Below, piece by piece: positions 31,438-41,027 of a stretch of 64,000 nt of DNA; position 1 is the first letter of the stretch; the number at the start of each line of letters is the position of its first letter. Under the pieces are notes generated by a model. The model had not been told where the DNA came from, did not search any database, and saw only the letters and a list, made by a program, of their open reading frames with translations. The stretch comes from JACRCT01 sp049841135 (GTDB lineage Bacteria > Myxococcota > Myxococcia > Myxococcales > UBA5297), in the NCBI GenBank assembly GCA_049841135.1, contig JASGHK010000004.1, forward strand, positions 1,364,001 to 1,428,000, given 5' to 3'. The translations under genes and the position numbers were made by a program.

Positions 31438-32500
31438 ATGCATCGCTTGCTCGCCATCGCCGTCGTCCTCGCCCTCGCCGCGCCCGTCCACGCGGCGGGG
31501 AAGAAGGCGCCCAAGCCTGCCGCCACCAAGGCGACCAAAGCGACCAAGACTGCCGAGCCGGCACCCACGCCCGAGCCCGAGCCTGCTCCCGCGCCGGCCC
31601 CCGTCGTCGAGACCCCGGCCCCAGCCCCCAAGCCCGTCGAGACCGTCCCGGCGGCCGCCCTGCCCGAGGTCAAGTCCGAGGCGCCCAAGCCCTCCATCGC
31701 GCCGATGCGCGTGGCGGTGCTCGACCCGAAGACGAAGGGCGACATCCCCGAGCGCGCGCTGTCGGCGTTCGCGTCGGCCCTGGTGCCCGAGCTGCAAGAA
31801 GCTGCAGGGCATCTCCTCGGTGGGCATGAACGAGATCCGCGACATGCTGGCCTTCGAGAAGCAGCGCCAGCTGATGGGCTGCGGCGACGAGAACTGCCTG
31901 GCGGAGATCGGCGGCGCCCTCGGCGTGGACGAGGTCGTCACCATCGAGATCATCCTCAACGGCAGCCAGTACGCGCTCTCCTCGCGCCGCATGAACATGA
32001 AGAAGGCCAGGATGGTGAACGCCGACAGCAAGGTCTTCGACAAGCGCGACGGCGAGGAGCTCCTGGCCATCGTCGGTCCGATGATCGAGGCGCTCTACCC
32101 CGAGCGGCAGCTCAAGGAGGGCAAGGTGCGCGGCGTCGAGGAGGCGATCATCAAGCGCCTCAACCCGCCGCCGCTGCCCAAGTGGGTCTTCGCCGCGACC
32201 ACCGTCGCCGCGGTCGCCGCGGCCGGCGCCGGCGGCGCGTTCAGCATCGTCCAGGAGCTCAAGCACAGCGAGTGGAAGAACACGGTCTACGAGGCCCAGA
32301 CCCAAGCCCGGCCCGGCTCGGTCCTGATGCAGGAGCAGCGCGCGACGCAAGACGCGTGGCTGAACGCAACGGCCTTCTACTGCATCGCCGGCGGCCTCGG
32401 TGTGGTGGCGATCATCGAAGCGGTCTTCACCGACTGGCACGACGACCGGCTCACCTTCGCCGCGGGCCCCACTGGCGTGGGCGTCTCCGGCAAGTTCTAG
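31438..32500 (+). CDS. Secreted protein with Pro/Ala/Lys stalk and C-terminal membrane segments (one frame break)
   Basis: ATG 31438; signal peptide MHRLLAIAVVLALAAPVHA, then a Lys/Pro/Ala-rich stalk to about residue 85. The folded domain starts MRVAVLDPKTKGDIPERALS. The frame breaks at 31792-31798 (CTGCAAG; CTGCAG restores LVPELQKLQGISSVGMNEIR). It continues through MGCGDENCLAEIGGALGVDE, a motif seen in myxobacterial proteins that compute an aggregate component score, to two membrane segments (FAATTVAAVAAAGAGGAF and YCIAGGLGVVAIIEAVF). Corrected length 353. Function unknown. Confidence 0.6.
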
Positions 32501-32510
32501 GCGCCGTCCG

Positions 32511-33221
32511 GTGGCAGCCTTCGAGCGACTCGAAGCGCTCCGCATCTCCAACGTCTGGCTCTACGACGCCGGTGCCGAGGGGCGCTGGCTCATCGACTGC
32601 GGGCACGTCGTCGAGCGGCGACTCATCCTCCGAGCGCTCACGCGCCGCGGCCTCGCCCCGGCGGCGCTCGCCGGAATCCTGCTCACCCATCGCCACAGCG
32701 ACCACGCCGGCAACGCCGCCTGGTTCCAGGCCCGCTTCGGCCTGGCGGTCTACGCCCATCGCGCCGACGCGCAGATCCTCGACGGCAGCGTCCCGCGCCC
32801 GCCCATGCCGTTCGGCCGCGACGAGCTTTTGGCCTCGCTGCTGACGCTCTTCGAGAACCGGCTCCCGGCGCGCGTCCCCGTCGTCCGCCGCCTGGACGAA
32901 GGCCAGCGCATCGCCGGGCTCGAGGTCTTCCACGCGCCCGGCCACACCGAGGGGTCGGTCTTCCTCTGGCACGCGCCCAGCGCCACGCTCGTCAGCGGCG
33001 ACACGCTGCTCAACGCCATCCCGCCCGTCGCCCAGCGCGAAGGGCTCGCGCTGCCCCACCCGACCTTCGCCACCGACTGGGCCCAAGCCTGCGCCTCGCT
33101 CGCCTCGATGCAGCGCAAGGGCCTGCCCTACCGCACCGTGCTGTGCGGCCACGGCCCGGCGCTGACCGAAGCCGCGCGGGAGCGCGTCGAGGCGCTGCTC
33201 AAGCAGGCGAACCTGGCCTGA
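32511..33221 (+). CDS. MBL-fold metallo-hydrolase
   Basis: 236 residues from GTG 32511; it follows the previous stop by 10 bases. Metal motif THRHSDHAGN puts H60, H62, D64 and H65, then the third His in HAPGHTEGSVF, Asp in SGDTLL and a C-terminal CGHGP. This is a complete dinuclear zinc site of the glyoxalase-II/beta-lactamase fold. Substrate unknown. Confidence 0.9.
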   Translation: MAAFERLEALRISNVWLYDAGAEGRWLIDCGHVVERRLILRALTRRGLAPAALAGILLTHRHSDHAGNAAWFQARFGLAVYAHRADAQILDGSVPRPPMPFGRDELLASLLTLFENRLPARVPVVRRLDEGQRIAGLEVFHAPGHTEGSVFLWHAPSATLVSGDTLLNAIPPVAQREGLALPHPTFATDWAQACASLASMQRKGLPYRTVLCGHGPALTEAARERVEALLKQANLA

Positions 33222-33311
33222 GCTCCGGCCTGCGGCCCGCCACCCGCAGCGCGTCTCCCCGTCCGCGACCCAGCACCTCGCCAACCCCTGGAATCCACGG
33301 GGTGAACGGGC

Positions 33312-33327
33312 TGGCACCGCGCCTGCA
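33312..33327 (+). promoter_or_regulatory. Candidate sigma-54 promoter
   Basis: TGGCAC-CGCGC-CTGCA matches the -24/-12 pattern (GG-N10-GC), with C instead of the first T of TTGC. It lies 39 bases before the CreD-like start within a 144-base gap. One mismatch and no upstream activator site make this tentative. Confidence 0.3.
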
Positions 33328-33365
33328 AACCAAGCTCGGACGCCGAAAAACGACCGAGGTCTTCC

Positions 33366-34664
33366 ATGGTTCGAGCCGTGAAGGCGATCTTCCGCCTGCT
33401 CTTCGCCCGCCACGTCCTGGCGAGCCTGTTCCTGGTCATGCTGGTCACCTTCACGCTCTCCGAGCGCGTGGTCGACCGAACGTCGTTCGCCGGCAGCGAC
33501 ATGAAGGGCGACGTGATGGAGCGCTGGGGCGCGCCCATCGAGCAGCCGGCGCCGTCGGTGCGCTACGTCGCCTCCGGCGCGGTCTTTTCCGACCTGCGGC
33601 CGCTGCCGCTCGCCAGCCAGAAGATCGAGGTCGATGCCACCATGAACTACCGGCGGCGCGGGCTGGTCTTCTTCTCCGGCTTCGACTTCGCGCTGGGCGG
33701 CACCTTCGAGGTGAAGAACCCCGAGCCGACCGACATCGACCTGGCCTTCGTCTTCCCCATCCAGATGCGCCGCAACCAGGTGCTGCTCTCGGACCTGACC
33801 TTCAAGGTCAACGGCGCGCCGGCCCCGGTGCAGCTCTCCGAGCAGAGCGGCGACAAGCTCGTCTGGACCGGCCGCGCCAAGCCCGGCGAGCGGCTTCTCT
33901 TCGAGATCGCCTTCCACGGGCGCGGGCTCGACTCCTTCGTCTGGCGGCTGGACCCGGCGCTGCGGGTCAACGACTTCTCCATGACCCTGCGCTTCAAGGG
34001 CGGCGAGAACTTCGACTACCCGCCGGAGGTGGTCCCCGCCGGCCGCCTCGAGCCCGCCGACGACGGGGCGACGCTCTCCTGGAGCTTCCCCTCGCTCGAG
34101 TCCGGCGTGCCGGTCGGCCTGGTGCTCCCCTCGCAGCAGAGCTGGGACCAGGTCATCGCCCGCGCCAGCTCGCGCGCCTGGGCCTTCTTCGCGCTCCTCT
34201 TCGGCGGCACGCTGCTGCTCTTCACCGCCCACCGCCGCGAGCTCAAGCTCGTCGAGGCCGCGCTGATCGCCGCGAGCTTCGCCATCGTCTACCCGCTCCT
34301 GGGCTACCTCGCCGCGGTGATGCCCTTCTGGGCCGCCGCCGTCGTCTCGCTGGGCGTCGGTACCGGCCTGCTGCTGCTGCTCACCCGCCTGTTCCTGGCG
34401 CGCGAGGCGGCGAAGTTCATGGCCGGGATGGTGACGCTGGCGCTGGTCGTGCCCACCGTGGCCGCCATCCTCGAGACCTACACCGGGCTCATCTACACGC
34501 TGGAGGCCACGGCGGTGCTGGCGACCTCCGTGGTGCTGCTCTCCCGGCCGGCGTTCCGCGCGGTCGTCGAGCGGGCGCTCTTCGAAGACGCCGGCGCCAG
34601 CTCGCCGCCGCTCAAGCAGCCCATCGTCGAGAAGGCCGAGCCCACCCCCGCCGCCGCTCCGTGA
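33366..34664 (+). CDS. CreD-like inner membrane protein
   Basis: 432 residues. The N-terminal membrane helix (FARHVLASLFLVMLVTFTL) is followed by a large periplasmic beta-rich region (about 30-265) and then five or six membrane segments (FFALLFGGTLLLFTA, AALIAASFAIVYPLLGYLAA, WAAAVVSLGVGTGLLLLLT and further), matching the CreD architecture. Length is close to CreD (about 450). In enterics CreD belongs to the CreBC response; here no two-component genes are near. It is followed after 17 bases by a secreted protein, probably an operon. Confidence 0.65.
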   Translation: MVRAVKAIFRLLFARHVLASLFLVMLVTFTLSERVVDRTSFAGSDMKGDVMERWGAPIEQPAPSVRYVASGAVFSDLRPLPLASQKIEVDATMNYRRRGLVFFSGFDFALGGTFEVKNPEPTDIDLAFVFPIQMRRNQVLLSDLTFKVNGAPAPVQLSEQSGDKLVWTGRAKPGERLLFEIAFHGRGLDSFVWRLDPALRVNDFSMTLRFKGGENFDYPPEVVPAGRLEPADDGATLSWSFPSLESGVPVGLVLPSQQSWDQVIARASSRAWAFFALLFGGTLLLFTAHRRELKLVEAALIAASFAIVYPLLGYLAAVMPFWAAAVVSLGVGTGLLLLLTRLFLAREAAKFMAGMVTLALVVPTVAAILETYTGLIYTLEATAVLATSVVLLSRPAFRAVVERALFEDAGASSPPLKQPIVEKAEPTPAAAP

Positions 34665-34681
34665 TCCTCGAGGAGAACGCC

Positions 34682-35920
34682 ATGCGCACGCCCCTCTTCT
34701 GCATCCTCAGCACCGCCCTGGCCCTCTCGGCCTCGACCGCCCGCGCCGAGACCTCCGACCCGCACGTGGGGACCGCCTCCCTGCCGCTGTCCGAGCTGCT
34801 CGACCTGCGCCGCGAGCTGGACCTCGCCCGCACCACCAAGCCCGACTCGGCGCCGGTCTCGGCGGTGGTGGAGAAGGTGGAGCTCTCGGGCCTGCTGCTC
34901 GACGACGCGGCCGAGCTGACCGCACACGTCGAGGCCAAGGTCTTCGCCTCCAACTGGCAGGTCCTGCCGATCCTGCGAAAGGACCCGCGGCTGCACGTGC
35001 TGACCTTCCCGCGCCTTCAGGCCGGGACGCTGTCGATGAGCAACTCCTCGCTCTCGCTCGTCACCGCCCAGCCCGGCGACTACGCCTTCGACATGGGGCT
35101 GCGCGTGCAGGGCAAGGCCGAGGGGAAGAAGCGCACGGTGCGCCTGGCGCTGGGCGCCTCGACGGTCGCCTCGCTCAAGCTCAAGTACGACCCGGCGCTG
35201 TTCAAGCTCGAGGCGCCGAACGCGGTCCTGCAGAGCGACGGCGCGCTGCTCTTTCCGGAGGAGGGCGCGTTCAGCTTCTCGTGGGAGCCCGTCGCCGAGG
35301 CGCTGGTGGCGCGCGCCAAGGCCGAGGCGCCCAAGCGCCCGGCGATCGAGCCGGTGGTGGAGCAGGCGCGGGTCTCGGTGGTCTCGACGCTGGCCGGAAG
35401 GCGCATCGTGCGCGTGCTCTTCGAGCTCAAGCTCGAGGGCCCCAAGCCCATCGCCGTGAAGATCCCCGAGGGCTACGCGCTGGAGCGGGTCTTCCTCAAC
35501 GGCGCGCCGCGGGCCCAGTCGATCGAAGGCGGCCTGGTCTCGCTGGAGGCGAGCCCCGAGCGCTCGGGCGACCCGCGCGGCCGGCTGGAGCTGCTGCTCT
35601 CCGAGGAGCCCGGGCGGTTCATGCTCAGCGGCGCGCTGCGCTTCACCCTGCCCTCCGCGTCCTGGCGCACCGACGAGTACGTGGTCGAGCTGCACCTGCC
35701 GGAGGTCTTCAACTACCGCTGGCGCGGCGGCAGCGTCTCCCCGTGCACCGGGACCCCGGAGCCGGCGCCGTTCGCCTCCGCCCTGCCCACGCCGGGCAAG
35801 CCGATGTGCCTGCGCCAGGCGCTGGTCTTCGAGCCGCCGACCGCGGAGGTGGCCTACGACGTGGACCTGACCGGGAAGTACTGGACCGGGGTGCTGGACG
35901 GGGCCGCTCCCACCCATTGA
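34682..35920 (+). CDS. Secreted beta-rich protein, unknown
   Basis: 412 residues from ATG 34682 with GAGGAGAA upstream. Signal peptide MRTPLFCILSTALALSASTARAE. The mature part is beta-rich with many charged residues; an early segment (LPLSELLDLRRELDLARTTK) is followed by a repeated beta-type domain. Two cysteines near the end (SPCTGTPEP, PMCLRQALV) may bridge. It sits 17 bases after the CreD-like gene and is likely its periplasmic partner. No family recognised. Confidence 0.7.
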   Translation: MRTPLFCILSTALALSASTARAETSDPHVGTASLPLSELLDLRRELDLARTTKPDSAPVSAVVEKVELSGLLLDDAAELTAHVEAKVFASNWQVLPILRKDPRLHVLTFPRLQAGTLSMSNSSLSLVTAQPGDYAFDMGLRVQGKAEGKKRTVRLALGASTVASLKLKYDPALFKLEAPNAVLQSDGALLFPEEGAFSFSWEPVAEALVARAKAEAPKRPAIEPVVEQARVSVVSTLAGRRIVRVLFELKLEGPKPIAVKIPEGYALERVFLNGAPRAQSIEGGLVSLEASPERSGDPRGRLELLLSEEPGRFMLSGALRFTLPSASWRTDEYVVELHLPEVFNYRWRGGSVSPCTGTPEPAPFASALPTPGKPMCLRQALVFEPPTAEVAYDVDLTGKYWTGVLDGAAPTH

Positions 35921-36002
35921 CGGATCGAGCCCGGCGACGCGGGACTTGCGGGCAACGCGAGGATGGGTGAGCCTTCCTGGCTTCCCACGCCGGAGCCCAA
36001 CC

Positions 36003-37757
36003 ATGCCCCGCTCGTCCCCGCTCGCCCGCTCATTGGCCGTCGCCGTCGCCGTCACCGCTGCTGGGCCGTTGCTCGTCGCCCCGCGCCCCGCCCACGCCTG
36101 CACCAGCATCGGCGTCACCCGCGGCGCCAGCGCCGACGGCTCGACGATGGCGACCTACGCCGCCGACTCCCACGAGCTCTACGGCGCGCTCTACCAGTAC
36201 CCCGCCGCGGTCCACGGCCCGGGCGCGACGCGGAAGATCGTCGACTGGGACAAGGGCGCGCCGCTGGGCGAGATCCCCGAGGTCGCGCGCACCTACTCGG
36301 TCATCGGCAACATGAACGAGCACCAGGTGGTCATCGGCGAGTCCACCTTCGGCGGCCGCGAGGAGCTGGTCGACCCCAAGGGCGGGCTCGACTACGGCAG
36401 CCTCATCTACCTGGCGCTGCAGCGCGCCAAGACCGCCCGCGAGGCCGTGCGCGTCATCGCCGACCTGGCCGCCACGCACGGCTACCGCAGCAAGGGCGAG
36501 TCCCTCACCATCGCCGACCCGCGCGAGCTGTACCTGATGGAGATCGTCGGGCGCGGCCCGGGCAACAAGGGCGCGCTGTGGGTCGCGCGCAAGGTGCCGG
36601 ACGGAATGGTCGTCGCGCACGCCAACATGGCGCGCATCCGCACCTTCCCGCTGCGCGACCCGGACACCCTCTACTCGCCGGACGTCATCGCCTTCGCCCG
36701 CGAGAAGGGCTGGTTCACCGGCCCGGACGAGAAGTTCGCCTTCGCCGACGCCTTCGGCCCGCCGGAGTCGGGCGACCTGCGCACCTGCGAGCTGCGCGTC
36801 TGGCGCGTGTTCGACAAGCTGGCGCCCTCGCTCAAGCTCTCGAGCGACTTTGCCAAGAAGCCGGGCGTCTACAGCTCGCTGCCGCTGTGGATCAAGCCCG
36901 ACCGCCCGGTGAAGCCCCAGGACCTGATGGCGCTGATGCGCGACCACTTCGAGGGGACCGAGTTCGACCTGACGAAAGGCGTGGGCGCCGGGCCCTACGA
37001 GGTGCCCTACCGCTGGCGTCCTTTGACCTGGAAGGTCGACGGCAAGGAGTACGTGAACGAGCGGGCCATCGCGACGCAGCAGACCGGCTTCATCTTCGTC
37101 TCGCAGTCGCGCGAGAAGCTGCCCGGCCCCATCGGCGGCCTGCTCTGGTTCGGCGTGGACGACGCCTCGACCAACGTCTTCATGCCCATCTACGCCGGGC
37201 TGCGCGAGGTGCCCAAGCCGCTGGCGGTGGGGACCGCGACGCTGCACCGCTTCTCGTGGGACTCCGCGTTCTGGCTCTTCAACTGGGTCGCCAACCAGAC
37301 CTACGCGCGCTACTCGGACATGATCCAGGACGTCCGGCGGGTGCAGCAAGAGCTCGAAGGCGGCTTCTTCGAGCGCCAGGCCGAGGTCGAGAAGGCGGCG
37401 GCGCACCTGTACGCGAGCGCTCCCGAGCTGGGCCGCGACTACGTCGCCGCCTACAGCACGCGGCAGGTGGAGCTGACGGTCGCGCGCTGGAAGCAGCTGG
37501 GCGAGGACCTCTTGGTCAAGTACATGGACGGCAACGTCAAGGACGAGCAGGGCAAGGTGCTTCACCCGCCCTACTCCGAGGGCTGGTACCGGCGAATCCT
37601 GGCCGAGCAGCCGGAGCAGTTCGTCGTCCAGCCGGGCGTCGTGAACCCGAACGCTCCCGCGCAGGCGGCATCGGCTCCGGCACCGGCTCCCGTGCCGGCG
37701 AAGGCTCCGTCTCCTGGACCAGCGGCAGCGCCCGCCGCCAAACCGGCAGCCCCGTGA
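36003..37757 (+). CDS. Secreted C69 family dipeptidase
   Basis: 584 residues. A signal peptide (LARSLAVAVAVTAAGPLLVA) ends at AHA, directly followed by Cys33 in CTSIGVTRGASADGST, the N-terminal nucleophile of Ntn-type C69 (U34) peptidases. Conserved regions follow: ADSHELYG, RTYSVIGNMNEHQVVIGEST, YLALQRAKTAREAVRVI, YLMEIVGRGPG and VVAHANMARI. The C-terminal 45 residues are Pro/Ala-rich. It probably cleaves dipeptides in the periplasm or medium, consistent with a predatory or saprophytic life. Confidence 0.92.
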   Translation: MPRSSPLARSLAVAVAVTAAGPLLVAPRPAHACTSIGVTRGASADGSTMATYAADSHELYGALYQYPAAVHGPGATRKIVDWDKGAPLGEIPEVARTYSVIGNMNEHQVVIGESTFGGREELVDPKGGLDYGSLIYLALQRAKTAREAVRVIADLAATHGYRSKGESLTIADPRELYLMEIVGRGPGNKGALWVARKVPDGMVVAHANMARIRTFPLRDPDTLYSPDVIAFAREKGWFTGPDEKFAFADAFGPPESGDLRTCELRVWRVFDKLAPSLKLSSDFAKKPGVYSSLPLWIKPDRPVKPQDLMALMRDHFEGTEFDLTKGVGAGPYEVPYRWRPLTWKVDGKEYVNERAIATQQTGFIFVSQSREKLPGPIGGLLWFGVDDASTNVFMPIYAGLREVPKPLAVGTATLHRFSWDSAFWLFNWVANQTYARYSDMIQDVRRVQQELEGGFFERQAEVEKAAAHLYASAPELGRDYVAAYSTRQVELTVARWKQLGEDLLVKYMDGNVKDEQGKVLHPPYSEGWYRRILAEQPEQFVVQPGVVNPNAPAQAASAPAPAPVPAKAPSPGPAAAPAAKPAAP

Positions 37758-37799
37758 GGCCGTTCGAGGCCAGTGTCTCCCCTGCTGCGTGGAACCGGT

Positions 37800-37822
37800 G
37801 ACCTCTTCGGCTCGAAGAGGTC
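37800..37822 (+). terminator. Perfect 10-bp hairpin after the dipeptidase gene
   Basis: Arms 37800-37809 and 37813-37822 (GACCTCTTCG / CGAAGAGGTC) pair perfectly around a three-base loop. There is no T-run after it. It lies between the C69 peptidase and the next secreted gene, 43 bases after the stop. Confidence 0.5.
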
Positions 37823-37871
37823 GCATCACGGCTCCGTCGAAGCCCTTCTTCGAGCGCCCGGGGAGGCTTCG

Positions 37872-38744
37872 ATGATTCGGCGTGGTCGGTTCTTCGCAAT
37901 GGTTGGCCTCTGGCTCCTCGCCAGCACGGCCCCGCACTCCGCTTCAGGGTCCGACGCAAGCGAAGCCGCAGGGCCGTCGGCGGCCTCAGGAGCAGCGCAG
38001 CAGCTCGAAGCCGGCGCCGTGCCATCCGTCGCATCGGCACCACCCCCAGCCCTCGGGCCGAAGTGGGTTCCGTTCGAGAGCGAGCTTCCCAAGCCCTGGA
38101 GGGCACGACACTCGGCCCGGTTCTCTGGGGGCCGACTCGAGGTCGGGACGAGCGGCGCGGAGGGCGATCCGATCATCGGCGATTCGGCGGACGCCCAGCT
38201 CGTCGTCGTCAAGGGCCAGACCCGGGCGCTCTGCCCCCTCCCGCTTCCCACGAGCTGCACCGGGCGCCTATCGGTGGAGCAGCGCGGCCATGGGCTCCTC
38301 GCGTGCGTGCCGTGGGCGAACAGCCATGACGGGTGCGCGACGAGCGGCTTTCAGATCGACTGGGCGCGAACGTGCGTGCTCGTCGACCTGGCGGGGAACC
38401 GGTGCCACGCGCTCCCTTTCGTCGACGCTCGGCTGAAGAACGACGGCGAGCTCGAGGTGATCCAGAAGTTCTCGCCTCTGGCCCGGCTCCCCCAGAACGT
38501 CTCTGAGCTCTGCGAACCCTGGTCGCTGTCCTGCCCTCAAGGGATAGGGAGCGGACTCTGCAAGCACTGTCCACCCGACCTGGTCGTAGCCTTCGCCGTG
38601 AGCTTTGAGTTGGGCGCCGGCGAGCTGAAGCTAGGGCGGACGCTCGGAAGGGTTCCTTGCGTTGACGAGAGCTGCGAACGGCGCGTGGTCACCGACCCGC
38701 TCCTCACGACCGGTTGCAGCTCGAAGCGGCGGAGCACTCCATGA
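37872..38744 (+). CDS. Secreted cysteine-rich hypothetical protein
   Basis: 290 residues from ATG 37872 with GGGGAGG just upstream. Signal peptide (FFAMVGLWLLASTAPHSASG), then an Ala/Ser/Pro-rich stretch and a domain with about twelve cysteines, several in pairs (CPLPLPTSCTG, CEPWSLSCPQGIGSGLCKHC, CVDESCERR), suggesting disulfides. Its stop overlaps the start of the next gene by four bases. No family recognised. Confidence 0.7.
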   Translation: MIRRGRFFAMVGLWLLASTAPHSASGSDASEAAGPSAASGAAQQLEAGAVPSVASAPPPALGPKWVPFESELPKPWRARHSARFSGGRLEVGTSGAEGDPIIGDSADAQLVVVKGQTRALCPLPLPTSCTGRLSVEQRGHGLLACVPWANSHDGCATSGFQIDWARTCVLVDLAGNRCHALPFVDARLKNDGELEVIQKFSPLARLPQNVSELCEPWSLSCPQGIGSGLCKHCPPDLVVAFAVSFELGAGELKLGRTLGRVPCVDESCERRVVTDPLLTTGCSSKRRSTP

Positions 38745-39841
38745 TGCTCATCCTCACGCTCGCCTGTCTGGCAGCGAGTCCTGTCCCCCTGTCAGATAGA
38801 GACTTGGCGCCCTTCCGCGACGCGGGCGAGGTCCTGGCGCCCCACGCCTTTCGCTTCGAAGGCGTTCGCGAGTCCTGGGCCTTCGTGCCCTCGCGCGACA
38901 AGAACGGCGTGCACCTGACGCTGGCGTCCTCGAGCGGCCGGATCCTGGAGACCATCCCTGGTGCCACGGGGCTTCGCGGCGTCGCCTTCGTCGCGGGAGA
39001 AAGCGGAGCGGCAGACGTGCTGGTCGTCGCGGAAGGCGGGCCGGAGTCGCCGACGATTCGCTACTTCACCCAGGAGGTCGAGGCGAAGAAGGGCACCTTT
39101 CGGCGAACGCCAGGGATCGAAGCGACACTGAGGGCGATGCTCCCCGCCGATGCGAGCGCCGCGCTGGCGAAGCGTGCGTGGCGTGCGAACAGGATTCTCG
39201 AAGCGTCGGGATGCGACGGCGCGGATTCGCTCCTCCTGGGCCTGACCGACGACGGTCATCAACTCGTAGCCGAGCGGGAGGACGATTCGGTTCGCATCGG
39301 GCTGAAGTCGAACGGGCGATTGCCCAAGTGGTGGACCTCGCAGGTCCGGGCTGCCCTCGGCGCCTACACGCCGCACTGCGATGGCGGCTGGGATCGGTTC
39401 GGTGCCCCCGGATGCTCTTGCCTCGACCCCTTCCAGACATCGGCGCGAGTCATCAGTGCCGCAACCAAAGGCTCGGACCATCTCCGTCAGCCCCCTGCGC
39501 TCCTCCCCATTCCGACCGGCGGGCTGGCGATCGAGACGGACGCAGGTCGCTTCCGACTGCCACAGCTTGCGAGCTGCCAAGGCCGTGGCTTCGCGGCGAC
39601 GATGGCCGTGAAACGGGGCGTGGCGGTCTTGCTGGGCACGCACGAAGGGCCGAGCGGGTTCAGCGCCGCCGATCTCGAGCGGGAGTGCCGGGTCGAGATG
39701 TGGGCTGCAGCATCGGAGAAGAAGGACTCTCCGCAGCTCACCGAGGAGGAGTGCAACCAGGATCCCGCGTGCTCCAGCCGCCACACCGACGAGGGGTCTG
39801 AAGCGCCCCGAATCCAAGTGCTGATCCTCGAAGTGCAGTGA
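38741..39841 (+). CDS. Secreted hypothetical protein
   Basis: 366 residues; ATG 38741 overlaps the previous stop (ATGA), so the two are translationally coupled. Short signal peptide (MMLILTLACLAASPVPLS). The middle has beta-propeller-like features (LDWAFV-type strands: SWAFVPSRDKNGVHLTLASS, ADVLVVAEGGPESPTIRYFT), and the later part has conserved cysteines (HCDGGWDRFGAPGCSCLDPF). Likely a secreted partner of the upstream protein. Function unknown. Confidence 0.68.
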   Translation: MMLILTLACLAASPVPLSDRDLAPFRDAGEVLAPHAFRFEGVRESWAFVPSRDKNGVHLTLASSSGRILETIPGATGLRGVAFVAGESGAADVLVVAEGGPESPTIRYFTQEVEAKKGTFRRTPGIEATLRAMLPADASAALAKRAWRANRILEASGCDGADSLLLGLTDDGHQLVAEREDDSVRIGLKSNGRLPKWWTSQVRAALGAYTPHCDGGWDRFGAPGCSCLDPFQTSARVISAATKGSDHLRQPPALLPIPTGGLAIETDAGRFRLPQLASCQGRGFAATMAVKRGVAVLLGTHEGPSGFSAADLERECRVEMWAAASEKKDSPQLTEEECNQDPACSSRHTDEGSEAPRIQVLILEVQ

Positions 39842-40136
39842 GTCCTAAATCGGCTCTCTTTTCCCCACGCCTCTCGCGAGTCAGTCAAAAAGCACAACAA
39901 TATCAACACCTTGCAGTCCATTACCGAGGCCTCGGAAATGCCCCTTATAGGCCCTGGGCGGCCCGCCTGAGGCCCTTTCAACGGTCAGCCCCATTAAAGC
40001 AGGCCTAGCCACCTGGTCGGCCCAAGGCTGGCCAGCCAGGGGCCTTGGCGGCCGTTTTCGCGGTTTTGGGTTTGCCGGGTGACCGCCTGGAGCCTGGCTG
40101 GAGAGCGTGATCCGAATCACCAGGTAGGCATGGCGC
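39842..40136. other. 295-base intergenic region, GGCC-rich
   Basis: It begins AT-richer than the rest of the window (TCAAAAAGCACAACAATATC near 39885-39904), then contains at least nine GGCC words between 39928 and 40053, and ends 5' of the - strand gene stop at 40137. No ORF of note. Two convergent gene ends flank it, so it may simply be a shared 3' region. Confidence 0.6.
40019..40069 (+). terminator. Candidate terminator: GGC-CCAAGGC hairpin followed by T-rich tail
   Basis: 40019-40028 pairs with 40042-40053 over 10 bp with a two-base bulge; then GTTTTCGCGGTTTT follows. It lies about 180 bases after the + strand secreted gene and may end that transcript. Confidence 0.45.
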
Positions 40137-41007
40137 CTACTCGCATCCCGGTGGCGGGTTCTTCTTGTTGGCGCACTTGGCCTTGCGGCCCGGACTCTCC
40201 TTGTCCAAGCCCGGAACCGAACCGGCGCGGTCGGAGCGCTCCAGCGAGGGCTGCCCCGGCTCCTTCTGCTTGTTCGAGTTGCCCTTGGCGGCGGCCGTCT
40301 CCTTGACCTTGCCGCTCGGATTCGAGCGCAGGAGCGGGTCCGGCTGGTTGCCGAAGTGGTCGACGAGAATCGTCCAGGCTCTGGTTGCTCTCGGCGCGGA
40401 CCCGCACCTCGGAGAGGAAGCCCGCGTTGTCCGTTCCACCCTCGCGCACGTAGTCCGCGAGCAGCCCAGACACGCGCTGAATCTGTTCGGGATGATTGGC
40501 CTTGGCGAGCGCGCCCAGCGTTGCGATGGACGCCGCGGGTTCGATTCCCTGGGCTCGCAGCTTGACCATCTCCCGGGCGGCGGCGGTGAGCGCTGGCGCC
40601 CCAGCCCCCTTGGCCACGCGGGCCATCGCCACCAAGTCCTGCCCGTCTCCGCGGATGGCGGCCGCCAGCCGCTCCAGCGCGGCCCGGCGTTCGGCGGCCT
40701 CGACCTTCACGCCCGCCTCGTCCAGCGCCTGCTGAGCCACGCCCAGCCGTCGCTGCAGGTCCTGCGCGGCGGTCACGATCCGGTCGGCCGCGACGCCCTT
40801 GGCGAGCCCTTCGAGGATCTTGTCCTCGACGGTCTCGCTGGGGAGGTTCGCGACCTGGGCCGCCTCGACGGAGGCGACGAGCTGCGCGGTGAGCTCCGGG
40901 GCGATGCCGCGAGCCTGGGCGCGCTCCTCCACACGGCTCGATGGGGCCACTGGCGCCGTCGCCGCGACGGTGACGCACAGGAGCAGGCTGGCGGTCATCG
41001 AGATCAT
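40137..41007 (-). CDS. Secreted helical protein with basic C-terminus (one frame break, probable error)
   Basis: ATG 41007 has GGAG 5 bases upstream and gives signal peptide MISMTASLLLCVTVAATAPV. The mature part is alpha-helical, with segments such as APELTAQLVASVEAAQVANL and RLGVAQQALDEAGVKVEAAE. The frame breaks at 40366-40371 (AGAATC on +); AGATC restores SNQSLDDLVDHFGNQPDPLL. The end is Lys/Pro-rich (NKQKEPGQ, ANKKNPPPGCE). Corrected length 289. It is 20 bases downstream of the glycogen-binding-type lipoprotein and belongs to the same - strand group. No family recognised. Confidence 0.62.
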
Positions 41008-41027
41008 GTCCACTCCATCCGACGATG

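Noticed and set aside
40538..40548. GGTTCGATTCC, a T-arm-like tRNA motif
   Set aside because: It lies in the coding frame of the secreted helical gene and no acceptor or anticodon arms fold around it.
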